The position numbers were made by a program, and so were the translations under genes. 9,830 nt of DNA from Candidatus Hodarchaeota archaeon (GTDB lineage Archaea > Asgardarchaeota > Heimdallarchaeia > Hodarchaeales > Hodarchaeaceae), in contig JAEOTU010000240.1 in NCBI GenBank assembly GCA_016839665.1, positions 1-9,830 on the forward strand, written 5' to 3'. Every line of letters starts with the position of its first letter. Position 1 is the stretch's first letter. Of the stretch, positions 1 to 5,908 are shown one piece after another. The notes under the pieces were generated by a model. The model was given only the letters and a program-made list of their open reading frames with translations. It did not search any database and had not been told where the DNA came from.

Positions 1-89
1 AGATTTTTCCTTTGGAAGAGGTAGCAGAAGCTCATCGATTCATAGAAACAAGGGAGAGCTTTGGAAAAATTCTTTTAGAGATCGATTAA
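1..89 (+). CDS. C-terminal end of a zinc-type alcohol dehydrogenase / quinone oxidoreductase (partial)
   Basis: The frame beginning at base 3 is open from the window edge to a TAA at 87-89 and gives 28 residues reading IFPLEEVAEAHRF...GKILLEID. The pattern of a hydrophobic-Pro-Leu start, an EAH helix, a short variable turn, then GKI(L/V)L and an acidic end is the usual last segment of medium-chain NAD(P)-dependent alcohol dehydrogenases and NADPH:quinone oxidoreductases. The EAH helix and final strand close the catalytic domain there. The catalytic and nucleotide-binding parts lie upstream of the window, so neither zinc content nor substrate can be judged. The family call rests on this short tail only, but the match to the family's terminal signature is good. 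Confidence 0.7.
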   Translation, partial: IFPLEEVAEAHRFIETRESFGKILLEID

Positions 90-180
90 GCAGATGTTGG
101 ATTTAGAACCGACCTTCTGGGCAAAATTATGGAAGGTAGCATAATTTCATCTGCAAAATTCACCAAATGTCTATCTAATA

Positions 181-214
181 GAACACCTGTTTCATACCTT
201 AGAACAGAGTGTTC
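181..214. promoter_or_regulatory. 11-bp inverted repeat beside the promoter of the 266-757 gene
   Basis: GAACACCTGTT at 181-191 pairs with AACAG-A-GTGTTC at 203-214. That gives eleven base pairs with one bulged A (208) and an 11-base loop. It ends three bases before a TATA-like stretch (217-224). It could be an operator for the next gene, or a hairpin near the 3' end of the upstream dehydrogenase transcript, which stops at 89. The following bases are T-rich but interrupted, so a classic terminator is less likely. The rest of the 90-253 gap shows only a weaker 6-bp repeat (112-117 with 132-137). Confidence 0.4.
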
Positions 215-216
215 GT

Positions 217-224
217 TTGTATAG
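217..224 (+). promoter_or_regulatory. Possible TATA box for the 266-757 gene
   Basis: TTGTATAG is followed by more AT-rich sequence. It lies about 25-30 bases before the expected transcript start, given a GGTGA ribosome site at 256-260. The match to an archaeal box A (TTTATAWA) is only moderate. Confidence 0.3.
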
Positions 225-265
225 TATTTTGAATGTGGTAATTTAGGGATGTCTTGGTGAAATTC

Positions 266-757
266 ATGAGTATTTCGATGAAAATTCGGATAGGAATAAT
301 ATTATTAATTGGTATACCAAGTATTCTTGGGATAGGGGTGTTAGCTGCATCGCAGCTCAATTTAATTTCATTAGAAGATGATTTCAGAGGAGTTCAACAA
401 ATGACTCTTGATAAATCATTATTTGACAGTACCCCACGAGATGCAATTGAGTTCGAGCAAATTTCACTCGATGGGGATTTGCTGACTATGGAAATAACAT
501 ATACAGGTGGTTTAAAGACCCATGTCTTTGACTTAATTGGTTCAGGTGATTTTATGGAATCAGCACCAATTCAAACAACAGTTGTGCTCAGTCATGATGC
601 TAAAGGAGACTCAGGTGAATCTTTAATATCAAAAAAGTTGAACTATGACTTAAAACCACTAAAAGAAGCCTTTTTACAAGCTTATGACTTTTATGCCCCT
701 CCTGAGACTCTTTTGATCCAGCTAGAAAACTACGGTGAAATCACTTATACTCTCTGA
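266..757 (+). CDS. Small membrane-tethered protein with a conserved extracytoplasmic domain, function unknown
   Basis: The protein has 163 residues. A hydrophobic N-terminal helix (about 7-27, after a basic MSISMKIR start) is a signal anchor or signal peptide, and the remaining ~135 residues should lie outside the cell. Residues 60-163 form one compact domain with alternating strands: a GGLKTHVFDL stretch at 81-90, FMES at 96-99, VVLSHD at 106-111, and LKPLKEAF at 129-136, then a final ITYTL strand. This order resembles, from memory, a bacterial secreted domain with a GGC..H.F.L strand followed by an ESxP.Q...LSH segment. Here the cysteines of that pattern are absent. The start was set at ATG 266 because GGTGA (256-260) sits five bases before it; an in-frame TTG at 254 lies too close to be served by that site. 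The gene stands alone and ends at a hairpin terminator. No reaction or partner can be assigned. Confidence 0.75.
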   Translation: MSISMKIRIGIILLIGIPSILGIGVLAASQLNLISLEDDFRGVQQMTLDKSLFDSTPRDAIEFEQISLDGDLLTMEITYTGGLKTHVFDLIGSGDFMESAPIQTTVVLSHDAKGDSGESLISKKLNYDLKPLKEAFLQAYDFYAPPETLLIQLENYGEITYTL

Positions 758-763
758 GTTAAT

Positions 764-800
764 GGCCTCTGATTCAATTCAGGGGCTTTTAAGTATTTTT
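764..800 (+). terminator. Hairpin plus T-rich tail after the 266-757 gene
   Basis: GGCCTCTGA (764-772) pairs with TCAGGGGCT (779-787) over nine positions, two of them G-U in RNA, around a six-base loop. A T-rich run follows (CTTTT, then a T6 stretch near 795-800). It begins six bases after the stop codon. The rest of the convergent gap to 939 holds a short 7-bp repeat (888-894 with 900-906) and T runs on the opposite strand, which may help end the LamG gene's transcript. Confidence 0.45.
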
Positions 801-939
801 TGGGGAATTTAGCGCCATTTATTCTCTTTTTCTAGTTTGTAAAGAATGGGGAGAATAATATAGCAAACGGCAAAGTTTTTAACTAATTTGATTGCAGAAC
901 AATCAATCTTAAGTGATGAAAAATTAGATCTAACAGTAG

Positions 940-2826
940 CTACAGATTGGCTTTCTTTGCTATAAAAAGCATTAGTCCAAAAGCGACTAATATAATCATT
1001 ATATCATAACCAGGGGTATCCATTGTTGGAATAGTACTGTCCGAGGATGTTGTTATAGTTCTAGCTGAAGAATCAGAAGTATCAAATTTAACTCGAAAAT
1101 CATCGAAATAGAGAGTCCCACTACAAGGTGCACTCGGCGCGTCCCCTATTCCGAGTTCTATTGTAATAACTTCTGAATAATCAAATGAACTCGAATCATC
1201 CAAAAAGAAATCATGAAACTTTATTCCAATTCGTTTCCAACCCTCATGGTTGATTATAGTATCCCACCGAACTGCTCCATCCTCAATGAAATTAGATCCA
1301 TCCCAGTTTCCATTCCTGAAATAACAAAACAAAGTAATTTGATGACCAATTCCATAAATCCATACTGATATTTCCTTCATTTGAGATAAATCGTATTTAA
1401 TGTCATTATACCACCACTGAAACTTCCCCCATTCCGCGTATGAATTGGTGAATATATACGATAATTCATTTGATTGACCTCCCTCATGGACATGGCTTGT
1501 TGTTGTATATCGATTAATTGTACAGCCATCGTAATAGAATTCTACTGGGGCATCAAAATTCTCAATGATTTCAACGGGTTCTGGTTCAGGTGTTTTTCCT
1601 ACTGTAGTATATTCTAAGGCGTCGAAATATAAGTTTCCAGCCTCTGGTTCATATTCGCAATCACCTATTCCCACTATTATTGTATCGACTGATGAAAAGT
1701 CGAAAGATGAAGAATCCAAAGATTGAATAGTGTAAAAATTGTCTATTAGGAATGTATATCTCAACCATCCAATCTCTGTCATAGAAATTTCACATGCTAC
1801 AGTTCTAGTTGGCAGGGGTATTCCTGTACTATTCTCTAGATTGAGAAGATAACAATACACCCGAAAATCTACTCCATTCCCTAAGATCCATATTGAAAGA
1901 GCCTTAGCATTCAACAGATTGAATGGATTTTCTAAACTCATTATCTGAAACTCGATTAAATCCCCTTCAGATTCATTAAATTCATATCCAAGCTCATTTG
2001 ATGCTTCTCCTTGACGTACATTGGTGGTGGATATCGTACTATAGCCAGTGCCAACTATAGATTGACTGGGAACTAGATCCTCAAAATCTTCTATCATGAT
2101 TGTTTGAGAAAGCTCTGAAAAATCCTTAAAATGGTTCTGAACTTCCTCAGCTCCCAAACTACGATCATATATCCTTACTTCATCAATGATTCCGTGAAAA
2201 TAGATCCAATCCCAGTTCATACGACCAATATTGATTAGAACACTGATATCGAAAGATATACTTCCTGATTGTTGAGCGTTAACGTCTCCATTGACATATA
2301 ACGTATGTGTTGAACCATCAAAAGTTACTGCTACATGATACCACCTGTTAATTTCAATAGGACTTAAACTTAGTAGATCTGGTTCATTTGTCCACTGATG
2401 CCAAGCAAGATGCCCATTAAAAGTGCTTAACTGAAAAACTCGTGTCGCATCATCTTGACACACAATTGCATTTGTATAATCCATCCCAGGGATTTCTTTA
2501 TAATATACCCACACGGAGACAGTTAATTCCCCTGTTGAAAAATTAGGACTGTTTGCTTCCACATAATCGTCTTCTCCATCAAACTCTAATGCATTTCTGG
2601 AAACACCATTCGCCCAGCTAGCTCCATAAATAGTACCATCATGTCCATAGCCAGACTGATCATATGTAATATCACCATATCCTTCATCCATTGGAAGGTG
2701 AAAGATTAGTCCAGTCTCAGTTCCGATTGACGCATTTATTGAGGATTGCAGAAGGGTTAGAGTTAAATTAACCAATAATATTATTGTTAATACCTTTAAA
2801 ATTAGGAATGAAACACTTTTTTTCAA
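940..2826 (-). CDS. Large surface-anchored LamG-domain protein with two tandem jelly-roll-like carbohydrate-binding-type domains
   Basis: The protein has 628 residues. An N-terminal signal peptide (about 1-27) is followed by a LamG/concanavalin-A-like domain at 38-235. Its hallmarks are DQSGYGHDGTIYG with LEFDGEDDYV, then WYHVAVTFDG..TLYVNG, and the closing IDEVRIYDRSLGAEEV strand. Two homologous domains follow (243-408 and 418-579), joined by a Pro/Glu linker. They share SNEL.Y.F, a WI.G.G strand, a CY..N strand, GW.R, DSSSFD.S.V and GIGD...G.LYFD, which suits a galactose-binding-like beta sandwich. A Ser/Thr-rich stalk (580-602), TPGY, a hydrophobic helix (608-623) and Lys-Lys close the protein, as in archaeal surface anchors. 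The start is TTG at 2826: an in-frame TAA directly precedes it, a GTGAT ribosome site (2831-2835) sits four bases away, and the next Met is past the signal. Binding of glycans or adhesion is likely. No hydrolase catalytic domain is visible. Confidence 0.85.
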   Translation of the reverse strand: MKKSVSFLILKVLTIILLVNLTLTLLQSSINASIGTETGLIFHLPMDEGYGDITYDQSGYGHDGTIYGASWANGVSRNALEFDGEDDYVEANSPNFSTGELTVSVWVYYKEIPGMDYTNAIVCQDDATRVFQLSTFNGHLAWHQWTNEPDLLSLSPIEINRWYHVAVTFDGSTHTLYVNGDVNAQQSGSISFDISVLINIGRMNWDWIYFHGIIDEVRIYDRSLGAEEVQNHFKDFSELSQTIMIEDFEDLVPSQSIVGTGYSTISTTNVRQGEASNELGYEFNESEGDLIEFQIMSLENPFNLLNAKALSIWILGNGVDFRVYCYLLNLENSTGIPLPTRTVACEISMTEIGWLRYTFLIDNFYTIQSLDSSSFDFSSVDTIIVGIGDCEYEPEAGNLYFDALEYTTVGKTPEPEPVEIIENFDAPVEFYYDGCTINRYTTTSHVHEGGQSNELSYIFTNSYAEWGKFQWWYNDIKYDLSQMKEISVWIYGIGHQITLFCYFRNGNWDGSNFIEDGAVRWDTIINHEGWKRIGIKFHDFFLDDSSSFDYSEVITIELGIGDAPSAPCSGTLYFDDFRVKFDTSDSSARTITTSSDSTIPTMDTPGYDIMIILVAFGLMLFIAKKANL

Positions 2827-2837
2827 TTAAATCACAT

Positions 2838-2853
2838 TTTATAAATTATATTA
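2838..2853 (-). promoter_or_regulatory. TATA-like sequence before the LamG gene
   Basis: On the minus strand this reads TAATATAATTTATAAA. The TTTATAAA core is only about 15 bases from the TTG start, and the TAATATAAT part about 23 bases, so a transcript beginning 25-27 bases downstream would start at or inside the coding region. Either the upstream half is used for a nearly leaderless message, or the LamG gene is read through from the 83-residue gene that ends at 2862. Confidence 0.25.
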
Positions 2854-2861
2854 GATGTAAC

Positions 2862-3113
2862 TTAACAAATCTTTAGTAGATGGTCAATAACAATTTCCCA
2901 TGATGTATTAATAGAATAGTTATGAATCCCAGCGGTTGAAAATAAGGTGACTGGAAACTCATCTGAAGTAATTGGAGATTCAATCAACCAATCCACATAA
3001 ACCTCTGACTCCTTTATTGACTGATCAGATGCTAGGACATCCATTTGTGAGACCAGGGATAAAAGAACAGACCCAAATGAAAGAAACTTTAAGAAAGTGG
3101 ATGATTTTCTCAT
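2862..3113 (-). CDS. Small exported protein of unknown function (83 residues)
   Basis: A basic start (MRK), a hydrophobic stretch at about 8-27 and a small-residue site (VLASD, near 30) look like a cleavable signal peptide. A mature part of about 53 residues would remain. It contains VYVDWLIESP, FPVTLFST and SWEIVIDHLL, and ends in a cysteine two residues after the last Leu-Lys. I do not recognise a family. Its product could be a small secreted partner of the LamG protein 35 bases downstream on the same strand. It could also be the surviving N-terminal piece of a longer, decayed surface protein. No ribosome site precedes the ATG, but a TATA-like box lies about 29 bases upstream, which suits a leaderless message. 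The signal peptide makes a real gene likelier than a chance frame. Confidence 0.55.
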   Translation of the reverse strand: MRKSSTFLKFLSFGSVLLSLVSQMDVLASDQSIKESEVYVDWLIESPITSDEFPVTLFSTAGIHNYSINTSWEIVIDHLLKIC

Positions 3114-3137
3114 TCAAAGATCTCTTTGTTTAAATCC

Positions 3138-3147
3138 TTTAAATATC
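3138..3147 (-). promoter_or_regulatory. TATA box for the 83-residue exported protein
   Basis: The minus strand reads GATATTTAAA, centred about 29 bases before the ATG at 3113. That places the expected transcript start within a few bases of the start codon. A purine-rich GAAGA precedes it, as a possible TFB recognition element. Confidence 0.4.
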
Positions 3148-3275
3148 TTCATACTGACGAAAAACCGAAACTGACTAGCATAATCATTTTCTTCCTGATT
3201 ATAAACAAGATTTGCTTTCAGAAAGGAATTGACTGTTTTATCCGTTCACGTAAAGTTCTATTTAATCTAAAATCA

Positions 3276-3296
3276 GGATTACGATATCCGTAACCC
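3276..3296. promoter_or_regulatory. Inverted repeat just upstream of the molybdopterin-protein promoter
   Basis: GGATTACG (3276-3283) and CGTAACCC (3289-3296) form an eight-position dyad with one mismatch around a five-base centre. It ends four bases before the TATA box at 3301-3308, where a bound regulator would interfere with, or help, basal factor binding. A further copy of the half-site CGTAA lies at 3249-3253. The rest of the divergent region (3148-3275) shows nothing else I can support. Confidence 0.4.
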
Positions 3297-3300
3297 AGTC

Positions 3301-3308
3301 TTTATAAT
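3301..3308 (+). promoter_or_regulatory. TATA box for the molybdopterin-domain protein
   Basis: TTTATAAT is a close match to an archaeal box A. Transcription about 25-27 bases downstream would start near 3330. That leaves a short leader holding the GGTGA ribosome site (3338-3342), five bases before the ATG at 3348. The spacing of all three elements is consistent. Confidence 0.55.
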
Positions 3309-3347
3309 GAAAAAATCCAGTACTTTTCGCAGATTCAGGTGAGAAAG

Positions 3348-4205
3348 ATGAAAAGAACAGCTTTTTCCTCTATGATATTGATTTCTTTTCTTCTAGCAGC
3401 TTTTGGTAATTTAGCTATGGGAACGAATAGTTTTCAATCCATTGACGATGAGAGAGATATAGCGAATGAGGGAGTTATCCCAATTACTTCAAATGATGAC
3501 TTTTTCAAGACCGCGATAGATTTCTTTGATATAGACCCAATAACTTATCGATTGGTCGTAACGGGAGAAGTATATAATCCCCTGAGTCTAACACTTGATG
3601 AAATTAAAGCGATGCCAGTTACGTCCGAAATTGTTCGATTGACGTGTATCGCTTACAAAAATGGCGCAACTTCGTTTACAGGAGTAGCCAATTGGACGGG
3701 AGTTAGACTATCACATATCCTTGACTTAGCTGAGATCAATCGAGAAAAAGCTGTAGATATTACATTTCAAACAGCTGATCTGTCATCAAAAGGGTACTCA
3801 ACCAGTTTAACCATAGAAGAAGCCTATTGGGATGATGTTATACTAGCATACGAAATGAATGAAGAACTTCTACCTAAAGATCATGGATTTCCTCTTCGTT
3901 TATGCGCACCCCGTATGTTTGGTTATAAATGGATTAAATGGGTTGTATACATTAATGTAACTACATTTGATCACCTAGGTTTTTGGGAAAATCTCGGTTA
4001 TGATGATTCCCCCATTGTGGATCTTTCAGACTTACCAATTTATTATTCCACAAGCCCTAATACGGATACTCCAGAATCCACAAAGTCTGCCCCCTGGCCG
4101 TTCTTTGATTTGTTTCTCTTGGCTCTTGTTACAGTCTCTCTTGGACGAATGGTTTCTAAGGTTCAGAAAACCAGGTTAGGGAAGGAGAAAAAGGAAAAAT
4201 CATGA
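3348..4205 (+). CDS. Membrane-anchored, extracytoplasmic sulfite-oxidase-fold molybdopterin protein
   Basis: The protein has 285 residues. An N-terminal export signal (MKRTAF, then a hydrophobic run at 8-24) precedes an oxidoreductase molybdopterin-binding domain at about 64-206. The core signatures are LTLDEIKAMP (81-90), the segment RLTC (97-100) followed by NG and ANWTGVRLSHIL, then GYSTSLTIEEA, HGFPLRL (179-185) and GYKWIKWVVYI (192-202). In this fold the cysteine in the first block, here Cys100, ligates molybdenum or tungsten in the pterin cofactor. There is no heme or dimerisation domain, so it resembles the small MsrP/YedY-like members rather than full sulfite oxidases. A Ser/Pro-rich stretch, a single helix (252-268) and a strongly basic tail anchor it with the domain outside. 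The substrate is unknown. ATG 3348 was chosen because GTG 3339 lies inside the GGTGA ribosome site. Confidence 0.85.
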   Translation: MKRTAFSSMILISFLLAAFGNLAMGTNSFQSIDDERDIANEGVIPITSNDDFFKTAIDFFDIDPITYRLVVTGEVYNPLSLTLDEIKAMPVTSEIVRLTCIAYKNGATSFTGVANWTGVRLSHILDLAEINREKAVDITFQTADLSSKGYSTSLTIEEAYWDDVILAYEMNEELLPKDHGFPLRLCAPRMFGYKWIKWVVYINVTTFDHLGFWENLGYDDSPIVDLSDLPIYYSTSPNTDTPESTKSAPWPFFDLFLLALVTVSLGRMVSKVQKTRLGKEKKEKS

Positions 4206-4234
4206 CAGACGGCTTGAATATCTGAGACTTCTTT

Positions 4235-5410
4235 CTAAAATTTGAAAATTGCTATCTTTTCAGAGAGATTGTCAGCTAGTTTAGCCAAAGTCTGTGCCGT
4301 TGCAGTCATCTGGTGCATAGCAGCTGTTTGTTCTTCAGTTGCAGCAGCAACTTCCTCACTGGAAGCACTGAACTCTTCAGACTGAGCAGCAAATCCCTGT
4401 AATGTTTCTTGAAGAGCTATTACATTTCCACTGATATTAGTAACCAAGCTGTCATTTAATTTGCCAATATCAACAGCATAGGTCTTTGTTTCTTCAGCTA
4501 GGCGGCGTACATTATCAGCGACCACTGCAAATCCACGACCATATTCACCTGCACGAGCAGCCTCAATAGCTGCATTTAATGCCAGAATATTAGTTTGCCC
4601 AGTAATATCTTCGATAACGTTGAGGGTTTTTTCGACATCGGATAACGATTGATCTACATCTTGGGCCATTTTAGCTATGTCACCAATAGCTTTATTTGAC
4701 ATTTCTGATTGAGAGGAGGCCCCACGACTAATTTGTTGTATTGTAGCAGCAATTTCCTCACTTAAGGCATTGACTTCTTGAGAAGTTGCTGCTAATTCTT
4801 CAGAATCTTTGACTAAGTCTTCTACACTAGTTTTGATAGATGTGACGATAGTTACCAAGTATGTCAACAGTGTATCATAAGCTTCTTGTAGTTCTGCATA
4901 CTCTCTCCCAAATTGCTGGATTGGAGCCATTGTAGAACCAAGTTCACCCTTAGCTAACTTTGAAGTATTGCGTTTAATCTCATCTAATGGTTGTTTTACT
5001 GATCTAATTGTATAAATTATTAAAAACAACGAAAAAAGAGATCCGAAGGTATATATCGGTAACGTGTAGAAGGGAGTTCCTCCCAAGAATATAATTAAGA
5101 GTGTACAATTCAATGAAGCAGCAACAATAAGAGCAAAACTTGTTGAAATTCTGAAATACATACTATTTCCAAAGAAAATTCTGAATAAGACTATCATTCC
5201 AATATCTGAACTTAAAGAAAGTAATAGGAATACCTCTGGTCCTAATTCGATTTGCACTAACTCAGGAGGCGCTAAACTAACAGCTAAAAACAATAATAGG
5301 GTTATTCCAACAGTAACAATGAGAAATCGGAGATAACTTAGAATATATCTTGAGTCATCAAAAAAGAAAGAAAAACTTTCCTCGATTACTTGTCTTTGTC
5401 TACTAAACAT
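4235..5410 (-). CDS. Methyl-accepting chemotaxis-type receptor without an obvious external sensor domain
   Basis: The product has 391 residues from the ATG at 5410. Four hydrophobic segments (about 29-47, 59-80, 89-110, 116-134) have only short loops. A HAMP-like segment follows (about 135-185, with the usual Pro after the last helix). A long coiled-coil signalling domain runs from about 200 to the end. The hairpin tip is unmistakable (about 268-309): [18 protein letters not shown] followed by [17 protein letters not shown], the CheA/CheW contact region. Ala/Glu-rich stretches with EE pairs on both arms are candidate methylation sites. The lack of an ectodomain suggests sensing in the membrane or from inside. 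No cheA, cheW or motility gene is in view, so this is an orphan receptor gene. An in-frame TTG at 5419 would add three residues. GAGGT (5423-5427) lies 3 bases from TTG and 12 from ATG, so the start is not certain. Confidence 0.9.
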   Translation of the reverse strand: MFSRQRQVIEESFSFFFDDSRYILSYLRFLIVTVGITLLLFLAVSLAPPELVQIELGPEVFLLLSLSSDIGMIVLFRIFFGNSMYFRISTSFALIVAASLNCTLLIIFLGGTPFYTLPIYTFGSLFSLFLIIYTIRSVKQPLDEIKRNTSKLAKGELGSTMAPIQQFGREYAELQEAYDTLLTYLVTIVTSIKTSVEDLVKDSEELAATSQEVNALSEEIAATIQQISRGASSQSEMSNKAIGDIAKMAQDVDQSLSDVEKTLNVIEDITGQTNILALNAAIEAARAGEYGRGFAVVADNVRRLAEETKTYAVDIGKLNDSLVTNISGNVIALQETLQGFAAQSEEFSASSEEVAAATEEQTAAMHQMTATAQTLAKLADNLSEKIAIFKF

Positions 5411-5455
5411 CGTAATCAACTTACCTCTAGAACCTATGAAGACTGTTAGTTAAAA

Positions 5456-5463
5456 TTGATAAA
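5456..5463 (-). promoter_or_regulatory. Possible TATA box for the chemotaxis-type receptor
   Basis: The minus strand reads TTTATCAA. It would place the transcript start near 5433, just before the GAGGT at 5427-5423. The match to box A is moderate. Confidence 0.3.
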
Positions 5464-5477
5464 GAGTTAATCTACTT

Positions 5478-5501
5478 TTGTAAATCATTTTATATTTACA
5501 A
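5478..5501. promoter_or_regulatory. 8-bp perfect inverted repeat upstream of the chemotaxis-type receptor
   Basis: TTGTAAAT (5478-5485) and ATTTACAA (5494-5501) are exact inverted copies separated by eight bases. They lie 15 bases upstream of the receptor's possible TATA box. This is a plausible dimeric regulator site. In sequence this AT-rich, an 8-bp repeat can arise by chance. Confidence 0.35.
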
Positions 5502-5552
5502 TCTGACTAATAAAATCCTAATTATTATCCATAAATCTCTTGACACCTTTTA

Positions 5553-5570
5553 AGAGTAGGAAATACTCTC
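5553..5570 (-). terminator. Weak hairpin after the zinc-ribbon gene
   Basis: AGAGTA (5553-5558) and TACTCT (5564-5569) form a six-base-pair hairpin with a five-base loop. It begins about nine bases past the stop of the 5579-5791 gene on the minus strand. No long T run follows on that strand, so termination here is tentative. Confidence 0.25.
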
Positions 5571-5578
5571 ATATTTTA

Positions 5579-5791
5579 TTACTCCCACCGAAATAAAAGA
5601 TAATAAATAAGCGCTCCACAAGGGGTCAAACAGAGACAAAGAAGCAACCAATCTTCTGGTGCTAACTTTTCCTTCTTCTTTCGCTTCCTATGACTTTTGG
5701 GTACTACACTTCCTTCTTGTACCCATCCACATTTAATGCAAAAGTTTTCCCCTTCAATGACAAGTTCCCCACAATTCGGACAGACCGCCAT
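5579..5791 (-). CDS. Zinc-ribbon protein with one C-terminal membrane helix
   Basis: The protein has 70 residues. An N-terminal zinc ribbon has paired cysteines C4/C7 and C18/C21 (CPNCG, ten residues between the pairs, CIKCG). A very basic linker (33-42) leads to a single hydrophobic segment at 47-67. The segment ends PCGALIYYLLF, with Trp and Glu at the C-terminus. The Pro-x-Gly...Tyr-Tyr pattern in the helix recalls the short membrane hairpin found at the N-terminus of cardiolipin synthases and in many small membrane proteins. Three extra cysteines (52, 54, 58) lie in the hydrophobic part. The basic linker implies that the ribbon stays in the cytoplasm. GTGAG lies seven to eight bases before the ATG. 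The gene precedes the chemotaxis-type receptor on the same strand with a 168-base gap. Its function is unknown; a scaffold or regulatory role is a guess. Confidence 0.75.
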   Translation of the reverse strand: MAVCPNCGELVIEGENFCIKCGWVQEGSVVPKSHRKRKKKEKLAPEDWLLLCLCLTPCGALIYYLLFRWE

Positions 5792-5908
5792 TGCCTTCTC
5801 ACTCTTGTTTCAAGGAAACCATTGTGTATTTAGCATTCACCTTAAAATCATTGACTGTCAGAGTTTTCAGTTCAAAAATCGCATTGAAGCATAGTGAGTC
5901 ATATTAAA

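Noticed and set aside
888..906. Perfect 7-bp repeat TTGATTG / CAATCAA
   Set aside because: It is short and AT-rich, with no T run on the side where the LamG gene would terminate, so it is not strong enough to list as a terminator.
5508..5527. TAATAA / TTATTA inverted repeat
   Set aside because: Six AT-only pairs are expected often by chance in this composition.
5697..5894. Plus-strand frame of 65 codons
   Set aside because: It runs antisense to the zinc-ribbon gene, whose CxxC pairs are clearly real, and its own sequence looks like reversed cysteine codons without a fold.
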